Assembly: GCA_025450355.1 (NCBI GenBank)
Contig: JANWHR010000115.1
Coordinates: forward strand, 1 to 13,384
From: Micropepsaceae bacterium
GTDB taxonomy: Bacteria > Pseudomonadota > Alphaproteobacteria > Micropepsales > Micropepsaceae
Length of the DNA stretch: 13,384 nucleotides
Direction: 5' to 3'
Shown: one piece after another, positions 13,158-13,384 of the stretch
How the letters are laid out: each line of letters starts with the position of its first letter
Position numbering within the stretch: position 1 is the stretch's first letter
The notes under the pieces: generated by a model
What the model was told of the DNA's origin: nothing
The model's database searches: none
Seen by the model: only the letters and a program-made list of their open reading frames with translations
Program-made: the position numbers and the translations under genes

Positions 13158-13384
13158 TCGTGGGGCGTATATTTACAAGAACTTTGCCCTGTTCATGGGC
13201 TGTTGTACGAACAGGACCACGAGGTCCGGCACGTCCGGATGAATCAGCAACACCCCGCCAGTCTCAAACCGTCCTGGTACGGAGATTCGATCGGTCACTA
13301 CGAGGGCGACACGCTGGTCGTCGACTCCGTGGGCATCAAGATCGGGAAGTTTGCCATGGTCGACTGGTACGGCACGCCGCACAG
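13158..13384 (+). pseudogene. 5'-truncated or frameshifted secreted-protein gene, running off the right edge
   Basis: From about 13203 the plus strand encodes LYEQDHEVRHVRMNQQHP, then SWYGDSIGHYEGDTLVVDSVG and finally MVDWYGTPH at the window edge. This matches a conserved family of uncharacterised exported proteins of roughly 180-220 residues with a GHYEGDTLVVDTVG core. The part expected before it, including a signal peptide, is missing in this frame. The frame opens after TGA 13155-13157 and its first ATG (13239) falls inside the conserved region. A TTG at 13203 is the only plausible earlier start. Another frame upstream (from ATG 13099) reads ...RGAYIYKNFALFM up to about 13196, which might be the shifted front half, so a frameshift plus small deletion near 13197-13203 is possible. 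The 3' end is outside the window. Confidence 0.5.

Overview
The window reads as chromosomal DNA of an alphaproteobacterium, probably from the Hyphomicrobiales/Rhizobiales side, though the genus cannot be fixed from sequence alone. The reasons are high GC, a DUF1491 gene (an essentially alphaproteobacterial family), a small YRERAEELR-type protein, an EcfG-type promoter (GGAAC-N17-CGTT), a FixK/FNR-type box, and intergenic palindromes of the CCGGGAATGACA and CCTCTCCC...GTGAGGGG kinds. There is no tRNA, rRNA, CRISPR array, transposase or phage gene.

Layout. (1) 204-371, minus: a 55-aa helical protein with a GTG start. (2) 548-4321, minus: a run of five genes in transcription order: DUF1491 protein, uracil-DNA glycosylase-family protein, lysophospholipase-like lipoprotein, exported esterase-713-like hydrolase, exported PAP2-family protein. 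The first three are overlapping or nearly touching. A 144-bp palindromic element (2269-2412) separates the third from the fourth. (3) 4397-6186, plus: a two-CBS-domain protein whose stop codon overlaps the GTG start of an ArsB/NhaD-type ion transporter. A second palindromic repeat (about 6190-6276) and a small lipoprotein (6284-6547) follow. (4) 6595-10627, minus: sodB, fadA and fadB in transcription order, closely packed behind an EcfG-type promoter. (5) 10800-12858, plus: a CopC-like periplasmic protein, an exported metallo-beta-lactamase-fold hydrolase and a DsbA-family thioredoxin-fold protein, all with export signals. (6) 12855-13034, minus: a 59-aa single-span membrane protein ending in a CxxC, tail-to-tail with the DsbA gene and preceded by a FixK/FNR box. 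(7) From about 13158 to the right edge, plus: part of a conserved secreted-protein family that has no recognisable 5' end.

How the parts may work together (inference): the sodB-fadA-fadB unit joins superoxide removal to fatty-acid beta-oxidation under the general stress response. The exported CopC/MBL/DsbA group plus the oxygen-regulated CxxC membrane peptide suggests an envelope metal/thiol maintenance module. The CBS-transporter pair suggests an ion transporter gated in trans by an adenine nucleotide. None of the gene families is new. The most interesting points are regulatory (the two promoter motifs), the gene pairings, and the missing ligand or catalytic residues in the CopC-like and PAP2-like proteins.
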